Origin: Clostridium pasteurianum
Lineage (GTDB): Bacteria > Bacillota > Clostridia > Clostridiales > Clostridiaceae
Direction: 5' to 3'
DNA length: 64,000 nt
NCBI RefSeq assembly: GCF_001705235.1
Contig: NZ_MCGV01000001.1
Span: 3,910,181-3,974,180, forward strand
Shown: one piece after another, positions 28,027 through 38,140 of the stretch
Layout: each line of letters starts with the position of its first letter
How positions within the stretch are numbered: the stretch's first letter is position 1
Position numbers and translations under genes: made by a program
Notes under the pieces: generated by a model
Database searches by the model: none
What the model was told of the DNA's origin: nothing
What the model saw: the letters and a program-made list of their open reading frames with translations, nothing else

Positions 28027-28440
28027 CATCTTTATTAGTCTAGCAAGTGAAGAAACTAAAATGATAGCAACAGCAATGGAACCTGCATACATTAAGGTTT
28101 TAAAACCCCATTCTGATGCTTTTGAAAGATTTCCGGTTATAGTTTCATACATAGTGTTGTACATTCCGTTTCCAGGTACTAATGGAATGATACCAGAGAC
28201 AGAATACACAATTACAGGAGTTTTTGAGGCTCTTGCCATTATTTCACAGTATATAGAAACTACCATAGCAGCTATAAAGTTAGAAGAAGTTATGGAAACA
28301 TTATAATGAATGCACAATATGTATATAAGCCAACCTAATCCGCCGCCTAAAGATGCTATAAATATTCTTTTGCCTTTTATATTAAATAAAATTGAAAATG
28401 CTGCACATGCTATAAATGCGTATATAAAGTTTAATATCAT
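27997..28440 (-). CDS. Threonine/serine exporter, small subunit (ThrE_2/DUF3815)
   Basis: 147-residue membrane protein with four to five helices (for example FIYAFIACAAFSILFNI, GLGWLIYILCIHY, SGIIPLVPGNGMY). It matches the C-terminal half of ThrE-type exporters, which is encoded separately in many Firmicutes. It begins 4 nt inside the partner gene. The last residues (SSSALEH and stop) are encoded by the outer arm of composite element B, so the native C-terminus may have been replaced. Transport specificity is inferred from the family. Confidence 0.88.
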   Translation of the reverse strand: MILNFIYAFIACAAFSILFNIKGKRIFIASLGGGLGWLIYILCIHYNVSITSSNFIAAMVVSIYCEIMARASKTPVIVYSVSGIIPLVPGNGMYNTMYETITGNLSKASEWGFKTLMYAGSIAVAIILVSSLARLIKMKRSSSALEH

Positions 28441-29210
28441 AACCCTGTACCTCCAAAAAAGTTAATCCATACTTTAAAAACTATACCAGTTCCAGCAGCT
28501 ATAGCTACTGCCATGAAAAAGGCTTCAAGTGCTCTTGAAATTCCAGACACTAAATCTCCGGCTATGGTATCTCTTACAGCATTTGTAATCGCAAGACCGG
28601 GTACTAATAGCATTATAGAACCTATGATGGTCTTATCTAAATAGACTACAATTCCTAATCTCTTAAAAATAAGTGCTGTAAGTGCTGCAACCGCACCTCC
28701 AAACATATTGAGAAAAAAGTCGTTCATATTAAGCTTGGAAATTATGGTTGAGGATAATCTAATTAATACACCTATAAGGCATGAAACTCCAAAATCGTTT
28801 ATAGTACCTCCAAAAATAAGAGTGAAAAATCCAGCTGCTAAGGCACTGGCCAAAGTATGAGTCCAATTTGGAAAAATCTTATTATTATCAATTTTTTCTA
28901 GCCTACTATGTACTTCCTCAATAGAAAGAGTCTCATGCTGCAAAAGTCTGGAAAGATTATTCACTTCGGATATTTTTTCAAGATTTACTGTTCTTACCTG
29001 TACCCTCTTTACTATAGAAATTATTTTATCATCATTACCTGTACCTGATATGATAAGACCTGTTGGGGTTACGAAACTATCAGCGGCTTTCATATCAAAA
29101 GCTGAACAAATTTTGTTTATTGTTTCTTCAACTCTATATGTTTCAGCACCACTTTCAAGTAATATTTTACCTGCATATGCTGCTAAATTTATAATTTTTT
29201 CGTTAGACAA
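28437..29210 (-). CDS. Threonine/serine exporter, large subunit (ThrE/DUF1212)
   Basis: 257-residue partner of the small subunit. A soluble N-terminal part contains AGKILLESGAETYRVEETI and FVTPTGLIIS. Five hydrophobic helices follow from about residue 115, including SIMLLVPGLAITNAVRDTIAGDL. The two genes overlap by 4 nt, so the halves of a ThrE-type exporter are made together. They are divergent from glyA, an enzyme of serine/glycine/threonine metabolism, which fits an amino-acid efflux role. Confidence 0.9.
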   Translation of the reverse strand: MSNEKIINLAAYAGKILLESGAETYRVEETINKICSAFDMKAADSFVTPTGLIISGTGNDDKIISIVKRVQVRTVNLEKISEVNNLSRLLQHETLSIEEVHSRLEKIDNNKIFPNWTHTLASALAAGFFTLIFGGTINDFGVSCLIGVLIRLSSTIISKLNMNDFFLNMFGGAVAALTALIFKRLGIVVYLDKTIIGSIMLLVPGLAITNAVRDTIAGDLVSGISRALEAFFMAVAIAAGTGIVFKVWINFFGGTGL

Positions 29211-29405
29211 TAGTTAACAGAACCTTTCAAAAAATTGTAGCTAAATAGGATTATAAATTAATGTATAATTATTAACTATGTAAATGCATTAAAAGTATTA
29301 CATTGTGACTTATAAAGTATTCCTGTAAAAGAGTTTAGAGCTTAGAATCTTTTATAAGGTAGAATTTATGTTTTGTACAAAAATTATTATAACACAAATT
29401 TTTAT

Positions 29406-29434
29406 TTGAATTCTACGCCATTTTAGTATATAAT
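29406..29434 (+). promoter_or_regulatory. Probable sigma-A promoter of glyA
   Basis: TTGAAT (29406-29411), a 17-bp spacer and TATAAT (29429-29434), 62 bp before the start codon. The rest of the 285-bp divergent gap holds no clear riboswitch or operator. Confidence 0.65.
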
Positions 29435-29495
29435 CATACATAAAATTGATAATTTTTTAGCTAATTAAATTAAAATACGAGGAAGTGTATAATAA

Positions 29496-30731
29496 ATGGA
29501 TTTTGAAAAGGTAAAAGCCAGTGATCCTGAGGTTTATTCTGTTATAGAAGAAGAACATAAAAGGCAGGAAAATAACATAGAACTTATAGCATCAGAAAAT
29601 TTTACAAGTCAAGCTGTAATGGAAGCAATGGGTTCTTACTTAACTAATAAATATGCAGAAGGATATCCAGGAAAAAGATATTATGGCGGATGTTATGTAG
29701 TTGATAAAGTAGAAGAACTTGCACGTGAGAGAGCAAAAAAGCTTTTTGGAGCAGAGCATGCAAATGTACAACCACATTCAGGTTCACAGGCCAATATGGC
29801 TGTATATTTTGCTATGTTAAAGCCAGGAGATACAATAATGGGTATGAATTTAACTGATGGTGGTCATCTAAGTCACGGAAGTGCAGTTAACTTTTCAGGA
29901 AAACTCTTTAATGTAATTCCATATGGCGTAAGCAAAGAAACAGAACAAATTGATTATGAAGCAATGAGAGAAACTGCACTAAAATGCAAGCCAAAGCTTA
30001 TAGTATCAGGTGCCAGCGCATATTCAAGAATTATAGATTTTAAGAAAATAAGAGAAATATGTGATGAAGTAGGAGCTTATATGATGGTTGATATAGCTCA
30101 TATCGCAGGTCTTGTAGCAGCAGGACTTCATCCATCACCAGTTCCATATGCTGATTTTGTAACAACAACTACACATAAGACTTTAAGAGGACCAAGAGGA
30201 GGAGCAATTTTCTGCAAAGAAAAATATGCAAAGGCTATTGATAAAGCAGTATTCCCTGGTATGCAGGGTGGACCATTAATGCATATAATTGCAGGTAAGG
30301 CAGTGTGCTTTGGAGAAGCATTAAAGGACGATTTTAAAGATTATGCAAATCAGATAATAAAAAATGCAAAGGTTTTTGCAGATGAGCTTCAAAATTATGG
30401 TTTTAGAATAGTATCAGGAGGAACTGATAACCATCTTCTACTAGTTGATTTAACAAATAAAAATATAACAGGAAAAGATGCAGAACATCTTCTTGATTCA
30501 GTTGGAATAACAGCTAATAAAAATACTATACCTTTTGAAACAAAGAGTCCTTTTGTAACAAGTGGTATAAGAATGGGAACTCCAGCGGTTACAACTAGAG
30601 GTTTTAAAGAAGATGAAATGAAGAAGGTAGCATACTTTATAAATTATGCTATTGAACATAGAGATGAAGATTTAAGCGAAATAAGAAAACAAGTTTCTGA
30701 GTTATGTAGTAAATTCCCTATATACAAATAA
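29496..30731 (+). CDS. glyA: Serine hydroxymethyltransferase
   Basis: 411-residue PLP enzyme interconverting serine and glycine with tetrahydrofolate, the main source of one-carbon units. Signatures are [38 protein letters not shown], and the PLP lysine K228 in [14 protein letters not shown]. Full length, single gene, closed by a strong hairpin. Confidence 0.98.
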   Translation: MDFEKVKASDPEVYSVIEEEHKRQENNIELIASENFTSQAVMEAMGSYLTNKYAEGYPGKRYYGGCYVVDKVEELARERAKKLFGAEHANVQPHSGSQANMAVYFAMLKPGDTIMGMNLTDGGHLSHGSAVNFSGKLFNVIPYGVSKETEQIDYEAMRETALKCKPKLIVSGASAYSRIIDFKKIREICDEVGAYMMVDIAHIAGLVAAGLHPSPVPYADFVTTTTHKTLRGPRGGAIFCKEKYAKAIDKAVFPGMQGGPLMHIIAGKAVCFGEALKDDFKDYANQIIKNAKVFADELQNYGFRIVSGGTDNHLLLVDLTNKNITGKDAEHLLDSVGITANKNTIPFETKSPFVTSGIRMGTPAVTTRGFKEDEMKKVAYFINYAIEHRDEDLSEIRKQVSELCSKFPIYK

Positions 30732-30748
30732 AAAATTATGTCAATAAT

Positions 30749-30790
30749 AAAAATATACATTGCAATTTTTGCAATGTATATTTTTATTGT
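30749..30790 (+). terminator. Terminator after glyA
   Basis: Perfect 17-bp arms (30749-30765 and 30769-30785) with a 3-nt loop. The right arm itself ends in TTTTT. Confidence 0.88.
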
Positions 30791-30832
30791 ATATAATTTA
30801 ATTTATAAGGTTGTGAAAAGGGGTGCTATAAG

Positions 30833-33800
30833 TTGAGTTTAAGATTTATATACGGAAGAGCTGGAAGTGGAAAAAGTCAGTTTTGCATAAACAGCATACA
30901 TAGTAGAATAGAAAAAGGCGGAGATAAGCCCCTTATACTTGTTGTTCCAGAACAATTTTCTTTTCAAAGTGAAAAAAGTATATTAACATTAATTGGTGAA
31001 AAGAGCCTTAGTAGAGTTAGGGTAATTAGCTTTAAGAGAATGGCGTATAGAGTGTTTGATGAAGTTGGCGGAATAGCAAGAGAACATATGAATTCATCAG
31101 GTAAGAGTATGCTCTTTTATCACATAATGAATAAACTAAAAGATGAGTTTAAAGTTTTCGCTCTTTCAGCAAGACAAAAGGGTTTTGTTGATACTGTGTC
31201 AGATACAATAAGTGAGTTTAAAAAATATGAATTAACACCGGAGATACTTAGAAGTACTATTGATAATGTAGAAGATGATGAGCTTAAAAATAAACTTCAT
31301 GATTTAAGTTTAATATACGATGAATTTGATAAATTACTTCATAAGAATTACATAGATTCTGACGATGATCTTACTATGCTTAAAGATAAAATAAAATTTT
31401 CAAATATGCTCAGTGGCGCTGAAATATGGCTTGACGAATTTTCAAGCTTTATACCACAGCAGTATGGAATAATAGAAGAATTATTAAAAAAGTGCAGTAG
31501 AGTTAATATTACATTAACTATGGATTATGGCAATGTGCCGTATGATGATGATATTTTTTCTGTAACTAAAAACACAGAAAATAGAATAATGAAAATAGCT
31601 CAGGATAATAACGTAAAAATTGATAAACCTGTAAATTTAAATAAAAGACCGTTTTACAGATTTAAGAGAAGCCCAGAGCTTGGCTTTTTAGAGAAAAATT
31701 TATACAGCTTTCCATATGAAATATATAAAAGTGAACCTAAAAAAATAGGGATTTTTAAGACTTCAAACCTGTATACTGAAGTTGAAGAAACAGCTAGAAA
31801 AATAGTGGAATTTGTGCGCGATAAGAAAATGCGTTATTCAGATATGGCTGTTGTAACAGGGGATTTAGGAAGTTATAAAAAAACCGTGGCTGTAATTTTT
31901 AAAGAGTATGGCATTCCGTTTTTTATAGATGAAAATAAAGATATTGAAGATAATACTCTCATAATACTCATAAAATCAATCATGGATATTTTTATTAAAA
32001 ACTGGTCTTATGAGGCTGTTTTCAGGTATCTTAAAACAGGTTTTACTGATGTCCCTTATGATGATATTGATATATTAGAAAATTATGTTTTAGCAGCTGG
32101 AATAAAGGGAAAGAAGAAATGGACTGAGAAGGACTGGACATATAATGTATATCACAATGGTTATGATGATGAAGTTTCGGTAGAGAACCAAGAGAGATTA
32201 GCAAAAGTAAATGAAATAAGAAATAAAGTTGTGGAACCTATAGTTGAATTTAGAAAAAAAGTTTTAAGAAAGAGTAATGTTGCTGAAATATGCAAATCAC
32301 TATTCGAATTTTTGTGTGATATAAATGTTCCAGATAAAGTTGAAAAAATGGTTTCCGAATTTAGAGAAAGCGGAAGACAGGTTTTGGCAAATGAATACAG
32401 TCAAATATGGAACGTAATAATAGAACTTATGGACCAACTGGTTGAGGTAATGGGTGATGAGAAGGCAAATTTAGAGCAGTTTTCTAAAATATTTTCCATA
32501 GGGGTAAAAGAACATAAAATGGGGCTTATTCCATCATCTTTAGATCAAGTCCTTGTTGGAAGCATAGATCGTCTTAAAAGTCACGCAATAAAGCTTATAT
32601 TCATAATGGGTGTTAATGATGGTGTATTTCCATCTGCGGCTATGGAAGAGGGCATACTCAGCGATAGAGACAGAGAAATTTTAATGAATAGCGGAGTAGA
32701 ACTTGCTAAGGATACAAAAACTCAAGCTATGGAGCAGAGATTTTTGGTATATACATCTATTGCAAATTCCAGTGAATATTTAATATTAAGTTATCCTATA
32801 GCTGATTATGAAGGAAAAACTTTAAGACCTTCTATGATAATAAATAGAATGAAGACACTTTTTCCAGAACTTAAAGAAAAAAGTGATGTAATCAAAATTG
32901 ATAACGATGATGAGAATATGAAGCTTGTTTCTAGTACTGTGCCTACTTTTAATGAAATGGTAGCATCTTTCAGAAAGGAAGTAGATGGGAAGAATCATAG
33001 TAGTGCTGTCTGGCATGATGTATATAGATGGTACTGTAAAGATGAAAGTTGGTCTCAAAAATGCAGCAATATGTTTAAGGCGGTAGCTTATACTACTCAA
33101 GTTGATTATATAAGTGAAGAAAAGGCAGTAAAACTATATGGAAGCAGCTTAAAAATGAGTGTATCAAGACTTGAAAAATATGTAGAGTGTCCTTTCTCAT
33201 ATTATGTGCAGTATGGACTTAACATAAAAGAAAGGAAAATGTTTAGTTTAACGCCTCCGGATTTGGGTTCTTTTATGCATAAGGTAATAGACGAATTTTG
33301 TGAAAACATAAGAGAAGAAAATATAGAATGGAAAGACGTAGATGATAAAGTTTGTGAGAAAAAAATATATGAAATAGTTGATAGGGAATTAGAAGATAAT
33401 GCTGGTTCTATATTTAACAGTTCACCTAGATACAGTTATATGACATTAAGGCTTAAAAGAATATTAAAAAGAACTGCTAGAATTGTTGCAGAGCAGTTTA
33501 AAAGAAGTGGTTTTAGGCCAGCAGGGTATGAGGTTACCTTTGAAAATGGAGGAAATTATCCACCAATAACAGTTAAGCTTGCTGATAATAGTGAAGTTGT
33601 ACTTACGGGAAGAATTGATAGAATCGATATGCTGGAAAAGGACGGAAATACTTATATAAGGATAATAGACTATAAATCAGGCAATAAGATATTTAAACTA
33701 TCGGATGTGTATTATGGTTTTGATATTCAACTTCTGTTATATCTTGATGCTATACTTCAAAGTGAGAATCTGGAGGATGATGATAGAACTTTACCTGGCG

Positions 33801-34294
33801 GAATATTTTATTTTACAATGGATGATCCCATTATAAAGGATAAAAGAAATTTAACAGAGGAAGAAATTAAAGAGGAAATAATGAAGCATCTTAAAATGAA
33901 GGGACTTTTACTTTCAGATCCAGAGGTTGTACATGAGATGGATAGACAAATGGAAGGTGCATCAATACTTATTCCTGCTTCAATAAAGAAAGATGGTACT
34001 CTTGGAAGGTCAAGTGCGGCTACTAAAGAGCAGTTTGAAATGTTAATAGGCCATGTAAAGAATTTAGTTATTAAAAATTGTGAAAAGCTACTAATGGGAG
34101 ATATAAAAATAAGACCGTATAAAAATGGAAAGGAAAAGCCATGTGATTACTGCATTTATTCATCTATTTGTAGGTTTGATACTATGTTTCATGGCAATAA
34201 TTATAGATATGTTAAGGAAAAGTCGGATGACGAAGTATTTAAACTTATAGGGAAAGAAATAGATGAAGAAGGTGATTACAATGAGCGCAACTAA
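30833..34294 (+). CDS. addB: ATP-dependent helicase/nuclease subunit B
   Basis: 1153-residue AddB of the AddAB double-strand-break resection complex, the Firmicute counterpart of RecBCD. Walker A (GRAGSGKSQF) is at the N-terminus. A C-terminal RecB-family nuclease domain has GRIDRID and IIDYKSG. The four cysteines of the [4Fe-4S] staple are visible: one in YVECPFSYY and three in CDYCIYSSIC. TTG start at 30833 after AGGGG. Its end overlaps addA by 14 nt. Confidence 0.96.
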   Translation: MSLRFIYGRAGSGKSQFCINSIHSRIEKGGDKPLILVVPEQFSFQSEKSILTLIGEKSLSRVRVISFKRMAYRVFDEVGGIAREHMNSSGKSMLFYHIMNKLKDEFKVFALSARQKGFVDTVSDTISEFKKYELTPEILRSTIDNVEDDELKNKLHDLSLIYDEFDKLLHKNYIDSDDDLTMLKDKIKFSNMLSGAEIWLDEFSSFIPQQYGIIEELLKKCSRVNITLTMDYGNVPYDDDIFSVTKNTENRIMKIAQDNNVKIDKPVNLNKRPFYRFKRSPELGFLEKNLYSFPYEIYKSEPKKIGIFKTSNLYTEVEETARKIVEFVRDKKMRYSDMAVVTGDLGSYKKTVAVIFKEYGIPFFIDENKDIEDNTLIILIKSIMDIFIKNWSYEAVFRYLKTGFTDVPYDDIDILENYVLAAGIKGKKKWTEKDWTYNVYHNGYDDEVSVENQERLAKVNEIRNKVVEPIVEFRKKVLRKSNVAEICKSLFEFLCDINVPDKVEKMVSEFRESGRQVLANEYSQIWNVIIELMDQLVEVMGDEKANLEQFSKIFSIGVKEHKMGLIPSSLDQVLVGSIDRLKSHAIKLIFIMGVNDGVFPSAAMEEGILSDRDREILMNSGVELAKDTKTQAMEQRFLVYTSIANSSEYLILSYPIADYEGKTLRPSMIINRMKTLFPELKEKSDVIKIDNDDENMKLVSSTVPTFNEMVASFRKEVDGKNHSSAVWHDVYRWYCKDESWSQKCSNMFKAVAYTTQVDYISEEKAVKLYGSSLKMSVSRLEKYVECPFSYYVQYGLNIKERKMFSLTPPDLGSFMHKVIDEFCENIREENIEWKDVDDKVCEKKIYEIVDRELEDNAGSIFNSSPRYSYMTLRLKRILKRTARIVAEQFKRSGFRPAGYEVTFENGGNYPPITVKLADNSEVVLTGRIDRIDMLEKDGNTYIRIIDYKSGNKIFKLSDVYYGFDIQLLLYLDAILQSENLEDDDRTLPGGIFYFTMDDPIIKDKRNLTEEEIKEEIMKHLKMKGLLLSDPEVVHEMDRQMEGASILIPASIKKDGTLGRSSAATKEQFEMLIGHVKNLVIKNCEKLLMGDIKIRPYKNGKEKPCDYCIYSSICRFDTMFHGNNYRYVKEKSDDEVFKLIGKEIDEEGDYNERN

Positions 34295-37200
34295 ATGGAC
34301 AAAAGAACAGCTTGAGGCAATAGAAACTAAAAATTGTAATCTTCTTGTTGCAGCAGCTGCTGGTTCTGGAAAAACAGCAGTTCTCGTTGAAAGAATAGTA
34401 AGAATGATAACCGATGAAGAAAATCCTATTGATATTGATAAACTTTTGGTGGTTACTTTTACTAATGCAGCAGCATCTGAGATGAGAGAGAGAATAGGAA
34501 ATGCTTTATCTAAAAAGCTTTGTGAAAATCCAGGATCAAGGGTAATTCAAAAACAGCTAGCTTTACTTGGAAAAGCTAAAATAACTACAATACATGCATT
34601 TTGCCTTGATGTAATAAAGAATAATTTCCATATGCTTGATTTGGACCCTGATTTCAGAGTTGGAGATGAAACTGAGGTGCTTCTCCTTAAAAATGAAACA
34701 TTAGAAGAACTTTTTGAGGATAAGTACCTTCAGGCGGAATATACCTCTAAAGGGATAAATAAAAATAATAACAGTATGGAATTTTTAAAGCTTGTAGAAT
34801 GTTACTGTGGTAATAAGAGTGATGATATACTCTTTAATATGATAATGAACCTTTATAGCTTTGTTATGAGCAATCCTGAGCCTTATACATGGCTTACAAA
34901 TGCTTCTGAAAAATTTAATGTAGGTGATGACTTTAAGTTTGAAGATTCGATTTGGGCAGATGTTTTAAAACAAAATATAAAGATTCAATTATTAGGTATG
35001 GAAAATCAGCTTAAAGTGGCAATTGAAATAATAAATGAATGTCCATCAATAGAAAATTACAGAGAAAATTTTGAATCAGAGCTTTTTATGATTGAAGCTT
35101 TAATTAAGGCTTCAGAAAGTTTTGGAAGTCTTAAAGCTCAATCCCTAAATATTGAATTTAAAAAGTTAAAAAGATGTCCTAAAGGTGTAGACAAAGAAAA
35201 GCAGAGTATTGTAAAGTCTATAAGAGATGGTGTTAAAAAGAGTTTAAGCAGCATAAGTGACGATATGTTATTGCAGGATGATGAAGAAATAAAAGAAGAA
35301 TTTAAAGGTTTATATCCTCTCATGAAAACTTTAAGTGAACTTATTATAGAATTTGATATTAGATATAAGGATAAAAAGAAAAAGAGAGGTATAATTGATT
35401 TTAATGATTTTGAGCATATGTGTCTTTCTATTATTGTTAAAAAAGATGATGATGGTAATATAATACCTTCAGATACGGCACTTAAAATACGTGAAAAGTA
35501 TGATGAAATACTTATAGATGAGTATCAGGATAGTAATATGGTGCAGGAAGTTATACTTGGAACTATATCGAGGAAGGATACAGAAAATCCAAATTTATTT
35601 ATGGTTGGTGATGTAAAACAGAGTATATATAGGTTTAGACAAGCAAATCCAGGTATATTTTTGGATAAATATAATAGTTATAAAACAGCTGATGGAGAAA
35701 AAGATAGAAAAGTACTTCTATACAAAAATTTTAGGAGCAGAAAGGAAATACTGGATGCAGTAAATTTTGTATTTAAGCAAATAATGTCTCGAAACATAGG
35801 TGAACTTGATTATAATGATCAAGAAAAATTAAATTTAGGGGCAAATTATGAAGAAATAGATGAAAAGGCATTTTCTCATGCCGTTGAGCTCAATATAATT
35901 GAAAAAAATGAAGTGAAAGAAGAAGCTATTAAGGAAAATGATGAAGATGAAGAAAATGTAGATAATATTATGCTTGAAGCTAGGCTTATTGGAAAAAGAA
36001 TTCTGGAGCTTATAAATAGCTTCAAAGTACTCGATAAAAATACAAGTACTTATAGAAAAGCCCAGTTTAAGGATATTGTAATTCTACTTAGATCTACAAA
36101 AGGATGGGCAGATGTCTTTTCGGATGAACTTAAAAATATGGGTATACCAGTTTTTTCTGATACTAATTCAGGTTATTTTGAAACGCCTGAGGTTAAAACT
36201 ATGTTGTCGCTGCTTCAGATAATTGATAATCCAAGGCAGGATATCCCAATGACAGCGGTGCTAAAATCTCCAATTGGAGGCTTTACAGTAGAGGATTTAA
36301 TTGATATAAAAGGAATAGAAGGAATTACTTTTTATGATAAGCTAAAAAATGCAGCAGAAAATGGTGATGATGAATTTTCAATAAAAGTAAGAGAATTTCT
36401 TTCTAAGCTTCATAAATGGAGAAAAGAATCATTATATACTCCTATAGATGAATTTATATGGTATCTCTATACTGATACGGGGTACTACGGTTATGTAGGA
36501 GCTGTTAGTGGAGGAATTCAGCGTCAAGCAAATTTGAAAATGCTATTTCAAAGAGCTAAGATTTATAGTGAAACTAGTTATAAAGGATTATTTAATTTCA
36601 TAAACTTTATAAACAAACTTAAGCTTACTAGCGGTGATATGGGAAGTGCAAAAATTTTAGGCGAAAATGAAAATGTAGTTAGGATAATGAGTATACATAA
36701 GAGCAAAGGACTGGAATTCCCTATAGTATTTGTAAGCGGCTGTGGAAAGAATTTTAACTTTATGGATATGAATAATCCAGTACTTTTTAATGACTACCTT
36801 GGTTTTGGTCCTGAGTATGTTGATTATAAAAGGAGAATTTCACATAAAACACTTGTAAAAGAGGCAATAAAGAATAAAATAAAGCTTGAAACACTTTCTG
36901 AAGAAATGAGAATTCTATATGTAGCCTTTACTAGAGCTAAAGAGAAGCTCATAATAACAGGTTCAGTTAAGGATGTTCAAAAAGCTGCTTTTAAGTGGTC
37001 AATGAATTTAAATGTAAGTAGTGACAAGATCTCAGAGGATTTTATACTTAAGAGTAAAAGTTTTCTTGATTGGATAGCAAGTGCAGTTATAAGGCATAAA
37101 GATGCTGAAAAATTGAGAGAGGCTGCAGGTGAAGTTAAAGAAGGAAAATTAATTGATGATGAATCAAATTGGAAAATAGAAATGTGGAGCAGAGAGGATA

Positions 37201-38021
37201 TACTTACATTTAGTGAGCCGTCTTTAGAGGATGAAGAAAACACTGATGACAGAATTAATTTATTTTATGAAAATTTAAATAAGATAAAAGGCATGCCATA
37301 TGAAAGTAATTATGCAGAGGAGATAAAGAATAGGCTTGAATATAAATATCCACATAAAAAAGCCTCTGAGCTTCCAGCGCTTCTTTCAGTAACGGAGCTT
37401 AAGAGAAGAATGAACCAGCAAAATGATGATTATGCTGCTAAGATTTTTACACCACCTCTCTCAAAGAAACCGCATTTTCTTGAGGAAGTAAAAAAGTTGA
37501 CACCCGCAGAGAGGGGAACTGCTATGCATTCTGTAATGCAGCATTTAGCTTTACATGAAAACATGAATGCTAAGGATATTAAAAATCAAGTAGATAATAT
37601 GGTTATAGGAAAAATTTTAACTGAAAAGCAGGCACAGAGTGTAAATATACGTAGAATTCTAAAATTCTTTGAAAATGAAATAGGTAAAAGAGTAATTAAG
37701 TCTCAGAATGTATACAGAGAATTCCCATTTCAAATGAGAGTAAAAAGCACAGATATATATAAGAGTTTGCCTAAGGAATATGAAGGGGAAGAGATTGTAG
37801 TTCAAGGTATAATAGATTTGTTTTTTAAGGAAAATAATGAAATAATACTTGTAGATTATAAAAATGATTATGTAAATGATGATAATATAGATGATATAAT
37901 TAAAAAATATACTTATCAAATTAATTATTATGAGAAGGCTCTTGAAATCATAACTGGTTTAAAAGTAAAAGAGAAATATCTTTATTTATTTTACTCTGGT
38001 GATGCTGTTAAAATACAATAG
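34281..38021 (+). CDS. addA: ATP-dependent helicase/nuclease subunit A
   Basis: 1246-residue UvrD-type helicase with a C-terminal nuclease. It has Walker A AAAGSGKTAVL, TFTNAAASEMRERI, Walker B ILIDEYQDSN, QSIYRFRQANPG, SIHKSKGLEFPIVFV, and the nuclease motif ILVDYKNDYV with GTAMHSVMQHL before it. ATG 34281 is preferred over the in-frame ATG 34263 because GAAGGTGA (34266-34273) forms its ribosome site. It overlaps the end of addB, so the two subunits are translationally coupled. Confidence 0.97.
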   Translation: MSATKWTKEQLEAIETKNCNLLVAAAAGSGKTAVLVERIVRMITDEENPIDIDKLLVVTFTNAAASEMRERIGNALSKKLCENPGSRVIQKQLALLGKAKITTIHAFCLDVIKNNFHMLDLDPDFRVGDETEVLLLKNETLEELFEDKYLQAEYTSKGINKNNNSMEFLKLVECYCGNKSDDILFNMIMNLYSFVMSNPEPYTWLTNASEKFNVGDDFKFEDSIWADVLKQNIKIQLLGMENQLKVAIEIINECPSIENYRENFESELFMIEALIKASESFGSLKAQSLNIEFKKLKRCPKGVDKEKQSIVKSIRDGVKKSLSSISDDMLLQDDEEIKEEFKGLYPLMKTLSELIIEFDIRYKDKKKKRGIIDFNDFEHMCLSIIVKKDDDGNIIPSDTALKIREKYDEILIDEYQDSNMVQEVILGTISRKDTENPNLFMVGDVKQSIYRFRQANPGIFLDKYNSYKTADGEKDRKVLLYKNFRSRKEILDAVNFVFKQIMSRNIGELDYNDQEKLNLGANYEEIDEKAFSHAVELNIIEKNEVKEEAIKENDEDEENVDNIMLEARLIGKRILELINSFKVLDKNTSTYRKAQFKDIVILLRSTKGWADVFSDELKNMGIPVFSDTNSGYFETPEVKTMLSLLQIIDNPRQDIPMTAVLKSPIGGFTVEDLIDIKGIEGITFYDKLKNAAENGDDEFSIKVREFLSKLHKWRKESLYTPIDEFIWYLYTDTGYYGYVGAVSGGIQRQANLKMLFQRAKIYSETSYKGLFNFINFINKLKLTSGDMGSAKILGENENVVRIMSIHKSKGLEFPIVFVSGCGKNFNFMDMNNPVLFNDYLGFGPEYVDYKRRISHKTLVKEAIKNKIKLETLSEEMRILYVAFTRAKEKLIITGSVKDVQKAAFKWSMNLNVSSDKISEDFILKSKSFLDWIASAVIRHKDAEKLREAAGEVKEGKLIDDESNWKIEMWSREDILTFSEPSLEDEENTDDRINLFYENLNKIKGMPYESNYAEEIKNRLEYKYPHKKASELPALLSVTELKRRMNQQNDDYAAKIFTPPLSKKPHFLEEVKKLTPAERGTAMHSVMQHLALHENMNAKDIKNQVDNMVIGKILTEKQAQSVNIRRILKFFENEIGKRVIKSQNVYREFPFQMRVKSTDIYKSLPKEYEGEEIVVQGIIDLFFKENNEIILVDYKNDYVNDDNIDDIIKKYTYQINYYEKALEIITGLKVKEKYLYLFYSGDAVKIQ

Positions 38022-38028
38022 GGATTTA

Positions 38029-38084
38029 AGGCATCTTCAAAAAAATTATATTGCAACATGGAATTATTATTTTTTAAGATGCCT
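38029..38084 (+). terminator. Long hairpin after addA
   Basis: AGGCATCTT plus an A-run (38029-38045) pairs with a T-run plus AAGATGCCT (38070-38084), loop about 24 nt. It likely ends the addBA transcript, although the T-run is within the stem. Confidence 0.6.
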
Positions 38085-38140
38085 AATAATACAATATTTA
38101 TGTAGTTATTATTTAAATGCATAAAGAATGGAGGAATATT

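Noticed and set aside
29211-29495. Glycine or other riboswitch upstream of glyA
   Set aside because: The promoter lies only about 60 bp before the start codon, leaving no room for a tandem aptamer; no conserved core seen.
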